Of a stretch of DNA of 64,000 bases, positions 47,223 through 56,924 are shown piece after piece. The position numbers and the translations under genes were made by a program. A model generated the notes under the pieces. The model was not told where the DNA came from and did no database searches. It saw nothing but the letters and a program-made list of their open reading frames with translations. Source of the DNA: Zygnema cylindricum (taxonomy: Eukaryota > Streptophyta > Zygnematophyceae > Zygnematales > Zygnemataceae); assembly GCA_037447655.1 (NCBI GenBank), contig JBBHKE010002720.1, positions 126,001 to 190,000 of the forward strand. The letters are read 5' to 3'. The stretch's first letter is position 1; each line of letters begins with the position of its first letter.

Positions 47223-48125
47223 TCAGTCAATAGGTTGAGCCTCCTCGTAACGCCAATTGTCCGGCCTATCCTCGAACAGGATGTAATGGACAACCGTTGG
47301 TGGGAAGCCATCCATGGCCTCATCTCCGACTGGAGGCGAGAAAAACCAATCGGGTTCTTCCTCTCGAATAACCACATCATGCTCGGCTGGAATTTGAGGT
47401 CTTTGTACCACCACGAGAGCTCTATCACGATTCGGTGATGGTGAAAAAGCGACAACCTCATCTTTGTCTCCATATTCTTCCTCCATGCGTCTCTCCGAGC
47501 TCTGCAAAGATTGTTGGTCCGAGGTTGAGAGATCGTCGTCGTATTTCGTGACCAGAATGTCCGACGATTCGGTTTCTTTCGGTTCTTCCTCTTCTTCAGT
47601 GGGCTCTTTCCCTTCCTCTATAGGCTCGTCCGACGCAGTTCTTGAGGGTTTATATTCTTCGTCTACCTCCTTACCCTCTTCTACTTCGCGGACACCTTCT
47701 TCGTCTGCTCTAATCCCTTCATTGAGTAACTCCCCCTCCGGCACACTTCCCCTTACTACCCTCTCCGTACCCGTCCCTTCCCTCACCACCGCCTTTATTG
47801 CCTCCATCTCATCTAATTCAGCACCTGATTCCTCCCCCTCCCTCAAAACCAGCTCCATTCTAGCCCTTTCCCTACAACCCGTTTCCAATTCCACCCTATT
47901 CCCAACACTCCTCCGGTTACATCCCTTTCCCTCTCCAAGTTCTCCCCTATAGGTATGTGATCCCCCATGTTGACCGCCGTTGGACATGGATGATATCGCT
48001 GACGAATGGCAATGCCAAGTCGCTTGAATGGTTGTCGGCCGCCCTCCATTGAAAAACAAATCTTGGTTAACAAGATAAAAGCAAAAACACAATCGACGGA
48101 GACAAAAAAACCCTAAAACACACAC
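47223..48125 (-). CDS. Hypothetical acidic protein, 300 codons
   Basis: Open frame on the minus strand with a Glu-rich middle (about residues 120-215, with EEGKEPTEEEEEPKE) and a less biased C-terminus (VVIREEEPDWFFSPPVGDEAMDG...DRPDNWRYEEAQPID). After its stop the same frame continues with recognisable protein-like text (IPPDVFAHPTWMYIA, DERFTCIICRPICSK) broken by stops, so the ORF is probably the 5' part of a decayed longer gene or one exon. I do not recognise the family. The palindromic clusters around it suggest a transposon-borne gene. Confidence 0.4.
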   Translation of the reverse strand: MCVLGFFCLRRLCFCFYLVNQDLFFNGGRPTTIQATWHCHSSAISSMSNGGQHGGSHTYRGELGEGKGCNRRSVGNRVELETGCRERARMELVLREGEESGAELDEMEAIKAVVREGTGTERVVRGSVPEGELLNEGIRADEEGVREVEEGKEVDEEYKPSRTASDEPIEEGKEPTEEEEEPKETESSDILVTKYDDDLSTSDQQSLQSSERRMEEEYGDKDEVVAFSPSPNRDRALVVVQRPQIPAEHDVVIREEEPDWFFSPPVGDEAMDGFPPTVVHYILFEDRPDNWRYEEAQPID

Positions 48126-48595
48126 TTTTACTCTGGCTTTTACTCAGCTTGTCCAACTGTAAACGTACTCCACTGTTCACAATTGGAAAATTAAACCGTT
48201 GGTCCTACAATTTATAACCCGACATTCAAGCAACGACATAATAACGTCGAGCATTCGACTGTATTTAAGTTTCTCAATAGTCAATCTACGAAACAGCGTC
48301 GTTGTTCGCGAATTCAATTCGAGAATACCAACGTTGGATTGTTTGAACTGATATCGTTGGTGGTTTAGTCAAAACAACGAACCACTGTTGTCCGTAATTC
48401 GCACTTTCGACCTAACGAGCTATCCTCATCCATTCAATTATTTTGTTGAACCCATTATTAAAGCGACAACATGATGTTGCCGCATAGACCGCGACAAGAC
48501 ACGTCATCGCTAGTATGTTGTCGCCATAAAGAAATCGCAAGACACTTCGAAAATAATACTAAAAAACAACAAAACAATGCATAGTAGTCGACTCT

Positions 48596-48622
48596 CTCCT
48601 TCTCTCTCTCTCTCTCTCTAAT
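48596..48622 (+). repeat. (CT)n microsatellite
   Basis: Run of CTCTCT about 25 bp long in otherwise AT-rich DNA. Confidence 0.8.
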
Positions 48623-48774
48623 GGAGAGTTAGTGAGTTGTCAGTGTATAGTTTGAGAGAGAAAGGCGACGTTCCAAAATAATACTGTACAAATAATTTAA
48701 AAGCACAACAAAATTAAAATATAACTACGCATTGTGAACGGGAATAATAACACAAAAGGAAGGAGGAAACGAAA

Positions 48775-49195
48775 TCATTTAATAAATGGGAGAACGTTTG
48801 GTTGAAATGGCTTACTTGTATTGTACACTCCGGTAAAATGCTCGAGAAACTTCCTTATGGTCCTTGGAATGAGTTCAACTGAGCTGTTATTTTCACAGTC
48901 CTTCAACATCCACTGTATTACTTGCATCCGAGTTGCCTTAGTCAACACGTGTTGAACTTTACAGTGGGAGACACGTCCTCTGGTATTGGCTGAGGACGGA
49001 AAAAACCCTTCCACAATGGCCGCCTATCAACGTTTCGATTTTTGCCTCACTCTCTTCCTCGTTCGGAAATGTGTTTTCCTCATCCTTCCTTTCATTTTCC
49101 TTATCTTGTTCAACCTGAGAGTTATGGGGATTGTTGTTGTTATTACCCGAGTTGGCACCCCAAATTCTATTAAGGGTCCACATACTCTCAAACAC
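48775..49195 (-). pseudogene. Two overlapping small frames, possible DNA-binding transposon ORF
   Basis: Frame 49195-48959 is Asn/Glu-rich (SGNNNNNPHNSQ...); frame 49014-48775 includes ATRMQVIQWMLKDCENNSSVELI followed by RTIRKFLEHFTGVYNTSKPFQ, helical and HTH-like in feel. They overlap by a frameshift and could be pieces of one decayed ORF. Function is not recognised. Confidence 0.3.
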
Positions 49196-49735
49196 TTAAA
49201 AAAAAAAAAGTAGGAGCAGCTGAAAAGGAAGAAAGTGGTAACCCAAGCAAATGAGGAAGAAGTAGCGATATTTTTGTTCCCATTATCACAAATACATATA
49301 TATAATACACGAGCTGCAAGTGAAAGTGAATTTTTGGTGTAATAATGGCGGGATTTGGCATTTTGAATTTTTTGTTCAAAATTCAAATTTTGATCTTTAG
49401 CATTTTTTTGAATTTAAAAAAAATTCAAAACGTAGGATCATGAAAAAGTTTTTCAGATTGCCAAAATATTTCAAAACTTAAGCCGTCGATATAATGTTGA
49501 TAGCGCCATGGAAACGCCTCTAACTTACATGTTGTATGGCAAAAAGATGATGGGAAAAAATGCGGCGTCGTAACCTTGGCAATCGGTTGTTCTAACGTCA
49601 TCTATGAAACGCGACCAACTTTATGAATGCGTGGATGGTAAACATGCCACGTGTTTTCGGCAACGGCCAATGATAATCTTACAACGGCGCTTGATCAGCT
49701 TTCGTCGTTGAATTACCTCCAATTCGAATTAACAT

Positions 49736-51090
49736 GTATCCTAATAAGAGGTTTTTTTTCGTTTTACGTTCAATTAGAATTAATAGTGATACTAAAAAGA
49801 GGTTTGTTTGACATTTGATCTAAGTAAACGCATCCTTATTAGACTTATGTCTCAATATTACAATGCATTAATTGTAATAAAGCATCCCACGTGACACCTT
49901 ATTAAAGTTAAGGGTCCTTATTTAACGTCACACAACGTTCGTTCACCCCGCGAACGACAAGGAAATTAAAATCAATCACAGAGTTCAATGTACGTTATGT
50001 GAAACGAAACGTAAACATACAATACCTTCCGTTTATAGTTTCATTGATTGTACAAAACTTATTTGAATTGAATAAACATATTAAAATTGTACGGTTACGT
50101 TGCATTATAACGTAACTGCGTTTAACAACCAGATGCATGGAATCGACTGTATGACGTGACAACGTACGTTTCGCCCTATGTTGTCATTGCACCTTTTTTA
50201 CCGTTATCAATTCACCGCGTGCGAATCATTCGCTTATTAGAATCATGAATGGACTTAAATGAAAGTACATAAACCTGTACGTTTCGACGGTTTTTATCCG
50301 TACCTCTTTTAGTGTATAATTATGAACGGCGTAATTATTGTATATTCGCAAACCCAAAATAGAATTATGGATATTTACAATAGAAGGACTCGATGTCGTA
50401 CGGATTGTCATAATTTGTACTTCCACCTATTTTAACGAATATGTAATGACGGCGGACTATGAATACCTAAATCAACGTTATGGAGAAATTACAATTAAAC
50501 ATTTTTTTGAAAATGGGATTGATACACAAATTAGAATCCATGACACTAAGGGTACGTCCCCATGTAATCGGTACTTTGGTAAAGTATTTTGGACTGTAGT
50601 GAAGATTCCCCGTACTACTTTGAAGAGCGTCCCAATGTGCGAAAATGAAATCGGAACTTTGACATGTGACTTTTGTAGATGCAGGTACAGCTTGTGACGA
50701 TTGAAGCCGACTACGAAACTTCCGACGATTGGTGACGCCAACAAAACCAACGATAGTGGTAGACGTCTAGATTTTTGTGAAATTGTAGATGTTAAGGGTT
50801 TGGTGAAATTGTGACGTCACGCTCACTTGTGACAACGTCGACGTCACTGATTTAAGAAACTTTATGCCATGGTTTCTCGATTTCATTTTTTCTACTTTTC
50901 TCATTCGACTTGCCATTAAAAAAAAACCTAAAAATTGTCAAAACAAATATTTTTCAAAGATCTTTCATTTTATACCAATATTGTCGTGTCTCGTTCTAAA
51001 AAGTGTGAGTTAAAAGCGATAGTGTGAGAGGGAGAGGGGAGAGGCGACGACGGCGAAAAATCATCCAAAGGACCCATGAATGAAAGTGGA
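49736..51090. other. Unassigned segment
   Basis: About 1350 bp, mostly AT-rich. It contains a 119-codon plus-strand frame (50338-50697; ends in ...LTCDFCRCRYSL) that I do not recognise and that has no start context or homologue in the window. No LTR-type sequence was seen. Confidence 0.4.
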
Positions 51091-51335
51091 GGTCCGGACA
51101 GCTCTACTTTTAGTAAATTAGTAACTTAACTTATTTAATACTGTAAATCAACTAATCTACTACCCGTAAATCTCAGGAAAGCATAGGCAACCATGGCTCT
51201 AGCTTCATCTCCGACTTTCAGTGACTACAACAAGTGTGGGAGTTGAAGAGAGAAGATAGAGGCAGACTCCCTTGGCTTCTTTTCTGTATTTTATTTTAGA
51301 TATAGAAAATACTAAACTCACCATCAATTTCTACA
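51091..51335 (-). repeat. Minus-strand LTR fragment (U3 end only)
   Basis: Matches the U3-proximal 240 bp of the element H LTRs, including AGCCATGGCTCTAGCTTC-like and CAGTGACT blocks, ending ...AATTTCTACA at 51335. The rest of the LTR is missing. Confidence 0.8.
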
Positions 51336-51998
51336 CATTACAACAGCCACCCAGAATAAGCTTTTGGTGGCCTTTGGGGATAGCCACACGCGATGCCACG
51401 TGGCGCCATTTAATTTGATATCGGAGAAGATGGGAGGAGGAACCATGGCTCTCGATTTGGCAGATGTCACCTTGTGGACCATGTCGTACAATGGCCGTAC
51501 AATAACTACATTGCCCATCGTTCCTTCTTGTACTAAATAGTGTTCCTATTGGACAAGGGTTTAGTAGAAGGTAGTCGTGAATAGGCAGACCAAGACTTAG
51601 TGATATTTAGGTACCTTTCTCTAAGAGAGCTTCTAACCATAAAGGTCATCTTTAACTTAATGCTCCGGGGAGCAAATTCAATGATTCTTTTTGCTGCGGA
51701 CTCAAGGATTCTAGTCTACACAGCGGTGTAGTCGGTCAGAGTTTTTGTCTGCTAGGGTGGCTGCATTTCTAAGGGAAAGTCAAAGTGGGTGAATGTGTCC
51801 AAAACACATATCCTAACTTTGAATTCTGTGGTGAAACTGAGCACACAGAAAGTCTTATTTCACAGGGGTGAAGTTATAATGGGGTTCTGATCGTCAAGGG
51901 GTCAATCATTTTGGTTTATATCAAGTTTGAGTCGACACTATTTAGATTAGCTTTTGGATCTTCGATTTCTGTGTGACAATGGAGCCCATAGAATTTCA
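51336..51998 (+). repeat. Plus-strand LTR fragment (long-U5 family)
   Basis: Matches the reverse of 10998-12170 from mid-U3 through a long U5 (AAAGTCAAAGTGGGTGAATGTGTCC...) to the end ATGGAGCCCATAGAATTTCA at 51998. Hairpins GCTC-CGGG-GAGC (51662-51673) and CTACAC-AGCG-GTGTAG (51716-51731) are kept. It lies head-to-head with the preceding minus-strand LTR fragment. Confidence 0.82.
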
Positions 51999-52425
51999 AT
52001 TTGATGGTACCTTACTACTCAGATAACCGTAGTAATTATAGAGCTAATACGAGCACAGAATCCTGACCATAAAGAACTGACCCTTTTATTAGATAAAAGG
52101 CGAATGCGAGCTTGCCCAGTATTGCAGTGAATCATAATAACTCCACGAATCGCATGTCCTTGCGCGGGCGATTTTCCATTCAAATATCTACCCTATCAAC
52201 TTTCGATGGTACGTTAGAGGCTTACCATAGTGGTAACAGGTGACCAAGAATTAGGGTTCGATTCTGGAGAGGGAGCTTGAGAAAAGGCTACCACATCGAA
52301 AAAAGGCAGCAGGAGTGCAAATTACCCAATCTTGACACAAGAAAGTAGTGCAATATATAACAATACTAGCCTCTAAGGGTCTATGTAACAGTAATAAAGG
52401 ATATAAATTGTTCATAAAGAGGTTT
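51999..52425 (+). rRNA. Degenerate 18S rRNA gene fragment (5' region)
   Basis: About 425 bp in order and orientation of plant nuclear 18S rRNA: GATGGTACCTTACTACTC, GATAACCGTAGTAATT, TTATTAGATAAAAGGC, CCTATCAACTTTCGATGGTA, GAATTAGGGTTCGATTC, GGAGAGGGAGC, GCTACCACATC, GGCAGCAGG, GCAAATTACCCAATC. It carries many substitutions and is cut at both ends by LTRs, so it is a pseudogene and not a working rRNA gene. It begins exactly at the end of one LTR. Confidence 0.93.
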
Positions 52426-52430
52426 TTAGG

Positions 52431-53228
52431 TGTTATGATTATTGAATACTAAATTTGGTAGATATCTGCGAAAGAATCATGCTATTTGGAGTTATATTAT
52501 AAAAGTTATAGCGATGGGTGTATTTAGGTGACAGTGTGGGGTCTAAATAACAAGTGGGTATCATTGAAACGGGTCAAGGGTCAAATTAGTACCGAAATTT
52601 CGCGTGTACGTTTCATAAAGTTCTAATGAAAGGTTTAGTATACACAGTGGTTCGTTTCGTACAAATTTTTGTACGAAACGTCACTTTTACTTAAGGAAAT
52701 TTCGTAGGAAGTTTCGCGTGCGAAATTTGTAACGCACGATCGTGCGAAGTAGCGTTTCATTTGGCGCGCACTTTTGCACGTAAATGTGACGTAGTGAAAC
52801 GTAACGTTTGATTCGTTAGTAAAGTGCTAAGTAGTTAGTAAGAGATTTCGCACGTTTTTTAATTAGTCAGTGTGAGTCCTTGCTGATCAATGATTCGCCC
52901 AATTAAAAGCCATCTTAAACAGAGCTTTGACTTTGGCCTGGCTAGACTAGGGCGATGATGGATAAATAGTGAAGTGTAAGAGTGTTTTAGAAGTTAAGAG
53001 ATAGAATTAGTAAGAGTGGAGATTAGTGGAAAACACTTTAATAAGAACGGTTGAGCCACAGGGCAAGAGAGCAAGCTAATGTTATGTGGATAGATGCTTC
53101 TTCTAATTTAAAGTTTATCCTTATATGAGTGTTGTCCAATGTGGATGTGTATTTTCCAATGTGTGGAATGTGTGGTTGAAATGTGATGTAGTAATGGGAT
53201 TTTCTGAGAGGTTAGAAATCTTATTACA
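52431..53228 (+). repeat. LTR of the TGTTA...TTACA family, followed by a canonical primer site
   Basis: 798 bp, TGTTATGATT...TTATTACA, similar to 26415-27341. It stands just after the 18S fragment. Two bases after its end comes TGGTATCAGAGC, so it is the 5' LTR of an element whose remainder is lost. Confidence 0.85.
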
Positions 53229-53230
53229 TA

Positions 53231-53242
53231 TGGTATCAGAGC
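53231..53242 (+). other. Primer-binding site, initiator tRNA-Met 3' end type
   Basis: TGGTATCAGAGC is the classical plant LTR-element primer site, complementary to the 3' end of initiator tRNA-Met. It contrasts with the anticodon-arm site used by the other families here. Confidence 0.92.
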
Positions 53243-53621
53243 TTGGTTAAAAGCCTAAGAGAAGCTTGCTCACCCGAAAATCAACTGCCGTGATCGGTGA
53301 GGGTGCTCTGACTCGGGTTGGTGGAACCACAATGTGAGTGGTATGGGATTCGAGGGAAACTAAGTGACCACACTGCCAGCGGCCACTGGTTAGATGTGGG
53401 GCGTGTTAAGGTCCTCTGGAATAAGGCGGGGTGGGGAGTGTAGCCACCGCTGAAGCTCACTCCAATTACCTAGAGGCCAAACAAACTTGCTTTCTCTTAG
53501 CAATGATTCATGTGTAGAGGGAGGGCTTGAAGCCATGAAAGGTGAGGATGTGAGGATTAGAGAGTAAAAGATCCTGATGTAGTGGGAAGAATTCGGGAAG
53601 CTCCACAAGAAGGGTAGATCA
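53243..53621 (+). other. Leader of the TGTTA-family element, then a 33-bp copia pol scrap
   Basis: Non-coding internal leader (TTGGTTAAAAGCCTAAGAG..., GTGTTAAGGTCCTCTGG) without a gag frame. At about 53590-53620 a short piece, ATTCGGGAAGCTCCACAAGA and onward, matches the gag-protease junction of the TGTTGAAATT family (E, 21793-21825) with three mismatches. It then meets the LTR of element I. Confidence 0.6.
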
Positions 53622-54651
53622 TGTTGTTCTACAACCACCGTTGCATGAGGAGGACCAGCAATAGTAGTGGAAGTAGACATGAAAAACAACAGAAACTATC
53701 AAAGTACCTAATCAACAGCCAACTTTGAACTGACACAAAATATGACTCGCATAGCCAATATGCCTCAAATTTGCCACAGTGATAAAAAATAGAGTAAACT
53801 GACAATTTCCAAAATTGCAGCCCAAATAACTTGGTAAACCATAAAATATGTTGTCTGGAAGTTTCCCAAAAATCGCCCTTAGAAAGTCATATTCTCAATA
53901 CTGGATACTATAAAATTGGCTAAGTCCTAAGTAATATACTCACAGTGTGTATCAATTGATCTATAATAGTTTAGGGAACCGTTACTACGGTTATTATCCT
54001 AACTAATGACAAAGCATCCTACCTGTACATCACTGTAACTGAAAACCCTAATTATAACTTTCTAAAAACCTGATTAATGGAACACTATTTTTTATTACAC
54101 TAAACTACAAAACAATGTTATTCAGATATTTCAAGATATTCAACCGTACACAAAACGTTCCAACCGTACACAAAACGTTCCAAATGCTTAGTCAGCGATA
54201 GTCGCTAAAGTCCAGCCGAATGTGGTCGTGTAGTACGAAGCACCTGAGTGCTTCGTCACTTATGGTCCCACGCGAATCACGCTTGTGGTCCCTCGTGAAT
54301 CACGCTTGTGGTCCTAAGTGAATCGCGTCCGTTGGAACAAATTCAATCGACGATGGTACCGTCGAATTGTACCATTTATTTCTAGAATTCTCGGTTTAGA
54401 TCCCAATCGTCCGATCCAGTGAATCAAATCGTCAACTGCGTGACGCGTGTGGCTGACTGTCGACGCCACTCAGAAAAATCTGCATACGTTCTTTTGCCGA
54501 CACGTGTCCCTGTAAAAGTACAATACATTCTATTGTATTTTTTGCTACTACAATGCTAATTAAGCTTATTATTACAGTAGACTAATTAGAAAATTATTCT
54601 AAGTTATTTTTACCCCTATTTACTGCAAATAAAGATTTATAAATTACAACA
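53622..54651 (-). repeat. Element I 3' LTR
   Basis: 1030 bp, TGTTGTAATTTATAAATC (from 54651) to GTAGAACAACA (53622). It includes the Gag start codons near its end. A local duplication of the 19-bp AACCGTACACAAAACGTTCC-type unit occurs at about 54143-54181, also present at the right edge of the window. Confidence 0.88.
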
Positions 54652-54666
54652 CTCCCCTAAATCTTT

Positions 54667-55895
54667 AGACTCTGTTACTCATTTAGTCTAATAGCATCTC
54701 TGCAAAATTGTAACTTAGGAGCAACAAGGGCTTTTGTTAACATGTGAGCAACCATCTTCTCGTCCGGTAAATAACATAACTTAACGACTTTTGCCAGTAC
54801 CTTCTCTCTAACAAAGTGAAGTCTATCATCCATGTGTTTGCTCTTAAAGTGATGGTTGGGGTAAAAAGCAATTGCAATGACTGCTTGGTTCTCACACCAA
54901 ATAGCTTAAGGACCAGTTTGCATATAACTTAGTTCCTTTAAAACGGACTTGACCCATAGGAGCTCCTTGAGGGCGGAAGCTGCTGCCATATATTCTGACC
55001 CCATTGTGGATTGAGTTGTAACCTTTTGTAATTTGCTACTCCAGCAGCAAGTTTCGTCTTGAATCTTCAAAACAAAGCCGGTCGTAGATTTCCGGCTTGG
55101 CATGTCTCCATAGCTAGCATCGCTCCACGTTTTTATTTTCACTTCTCCTCCTCCGAGTACCAGCTTAAGATTTCGAGTACCTGCAAGATATCTCAACACC
55201 CTTTTTGCTGCTTCCCAGTGTGCCTTTTTAGGATTTTGCAAACTTCTACTCAAGACCCCCACAACTGTTGCAATATCAGGTCTCGTACAATTCATAAAAT
55301 ATATAAGACTTCTAACTACCTGTCTATATGGCTTTGAAGCCATAAACTCCTCCTCCCTTGACTCTAGACTCAAGTAGTCATCTGTGAATGAAACCATATA
55401 GTGGATGCCTCTAGCTGTAGCCACTTGTGAAGGACGGAGAACATCAGAGTGTATTACCTGCAAAACTTTATCCAATCTTTGGTCTGTTTTCTGTGGAAAT
55501 GGCAATTTGTGAATCTTGCCAAGTGAATAACCATCTCATGATTTTATAGGATGAGAACTAAGAGAAACTCCCTTGAATTTTCCCGAAGTCACCATTTTCT
55601 TAAATTTATCATAATTTATATGTCATAATCTGTTATGCCACAATTCATTCTCAAATTGGACACTGGAGTAGAGAACATCATTTTCTTTATATTTATCCAT
55701 GTCCATCCGGTACATTTTGCTAGCTTCTTTAGTTCGTGTTACTGCTAATTTCCCTTTCTTGCTAACAATCTGTCTCCCTGCTTTCAGAACAACTTCAAAG
55801 CCTTTGCTCTCTACTAATGATGTAGAAAATAGATTTTTCTTAAAGTCTGGAACAAACAAAACATTGTGAAGGGTTCTCTCTACCGACTTTCCCCC
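54667..55895 (-). pseudogene. Element I pol, distal part with large deletion
   Basis: On the minus strand from 55895: the post-protease segment (NVLFVPDFKKNLFSTSLVESKGFEVV), pre-integrase to ENELWHNRL, then HKLPFPQKTDQ and VIHSDV of integrase up to FTDDY. The frame then jumps directly into the end of RT (REEEFMASKPYRQVVRSLIYFMNCTRPD) and RNase H (IKTWSDASYGDMPSRKSTTG, STMGSEYMAA). The integrase core from the second D onward and most of RT are gone. Confidence 0.87.
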
Positions 55896-56569
55896 TGTAG
55901 AAACTAATGGTTTTATTAGTATTTTCTAGGTCTGAAAAGAAATATAGAAGTCGAGGCAGTCTATCTCTAACTTCTCTCTCCAACTCTCAAACTTGTCGCA
56001 GTCACTGAGAAATTGGAGAGGAAGCTAGAGCCATGGCTACCTTGGCTATCCTGAGGTTTACGGGAATTTTATATTAGGGTTTATATATTTAATTAAAATG
56101 TATGTGCCGGCGGCAGGATTTGATCCTTGTACCTGCCTGCCGGCAGAAACAATGTAGCCGGTAGCCTTAGCCGTTTCATCTAGCGGTAGTGTTACATAGC
56201 ATATAGTTTGATAATCATTTATATATGTATACAAACGATAAACCATTTAACTAGAATTAATTACGGGATACATAGATCCAGTAATATGTAATGTACGACT
56301 TACGGTACGGACATAAATCAGTACCGCGCATTTGTTTCGTAAATGAAACAAATATCGCGCATGTATTTATTACGGCTACGATTAAAGCCGAATTTAATCG
56401 GACGGCCGGGATTAGCGCCGAGATCGCGGAGGAAGATTTCGGCGGTTTGTGGCCATCGCCACATCGGATGACGCGTGGCAAAATTCCGTTGGATTGTGGA
56501 AACTCCGGAGATTATGGCACCGAATCCGGATTTGACATGTGTCGACATTTTGGCCATGTCGTACAATGT

Positions 56570-56610
56570 CCGTACATAAAGTACACCGGCAGCTGTACTT
56601 TTGCGTACGG
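56570..56610 (+). promoter_or_regulatory. GTAC-rich stem-loop in U3 of element J
   Basis: CCGTACATAAAGTACA, 8-nt loop, TGTACTTTTGCGTACGG. Near-perfect inverted repeat, upstream of the presumed transcription start. Equivalent stem-loops with changed but still paired sequence occur in the LTRs of E, G and H, and again at 61971-62011 in the J 3' LTR. Role unknown (promoter, polyadenylation or integration cofactor are all guesses). Confidence 0.65.
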
Positions 56611-56748
56611 AACTCAATTCTGATTGGTTCCGTACATCAGTAGATAGAGTCTGTGAGAGAGATAGGACTTAGAAAAATTAGAAGATAGGACCCTCTCTCC
56701 CAGAGAGCTTCTGTACAAAAGGTCAACTTTGACCCTCCATAACTTACT

Positions 56749-56819
56749 GCTCAGGGGAGCAAATTCAGAGATTCTTTTTGCTATTGACTCAGGGGAGTCT
56801 TGTCTTCACAGGGGTGAAG
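56749..56819 (+). promoter_or_regulatory. Three leader hairpins with the same AGGG loop, element J
   Basis: GCTC-AGGG-GAGC (56749-56760), GACTC-AGGG-GAGTC (56786-56799) and CTTCAC-AGGG-GTGAAG (56804-56819) lie between the presumed transcription start and the gag ATG, so they would be in the genomic RNA leader. Stems vary between families with compensating changes while the loop stays. Similar arrays serve RNA dimerisation or packaging in retroviruses; that role here is inferred. Confidence 0.65.
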
Positions 56820-56924
56820 TTGGTCAGAGTTTTTGTCTGCCAGGGTGGCAGTTATTTTTGCTTAAACACAAAGGGGTCAGGATTATCCTAGAGGCTTCTT
56901 GGAAACTGTCCACTCTGAGGACTT

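Larger units (their letters stand above)
46390..49735 (-). mobile_element. Probable DNA-transposon remnant with CGACAAC/GTCGTT palindromes
   Basis: Non-LTR segment with clusters of inverted GTCGT/ACGAC motifs near 46446-46480, 48225-48550 and 49480-49725, such as AACGACCTTATGTCGTCGTT and GCGACAACATGATGTTGCCGC. Such clusters flanking coding frames resemble the subterminal repeats of CACTA-type transposons. Two minus-strand frames lie inside. The left terminus is cut by element H, no terminal CACTA was found on the right, and no transposase motif was recognised, so the class is uncertain. Confidence 0.4.

Noticed and set aside
47464-47952. Ser-rich 162-codon plus-strand frame
   Set aside because: Shadow of the Glu-rich minus-strand frame (antisense of GAG/GAA codons).
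50338-50697. 119-codon plus-strand ORF as a gene
   Set aside because: No recognised family, AT-rich context and no homologue in the window; not strong enough to call.
53690-54651. Tandem LTR-internal-LTR array at element I, because Gag-like codons sit left of its LTR
   Set aside because: The Gag start codons are inside the LTR in this family, so the left LTR ends at 53622 and no second internal region is present.
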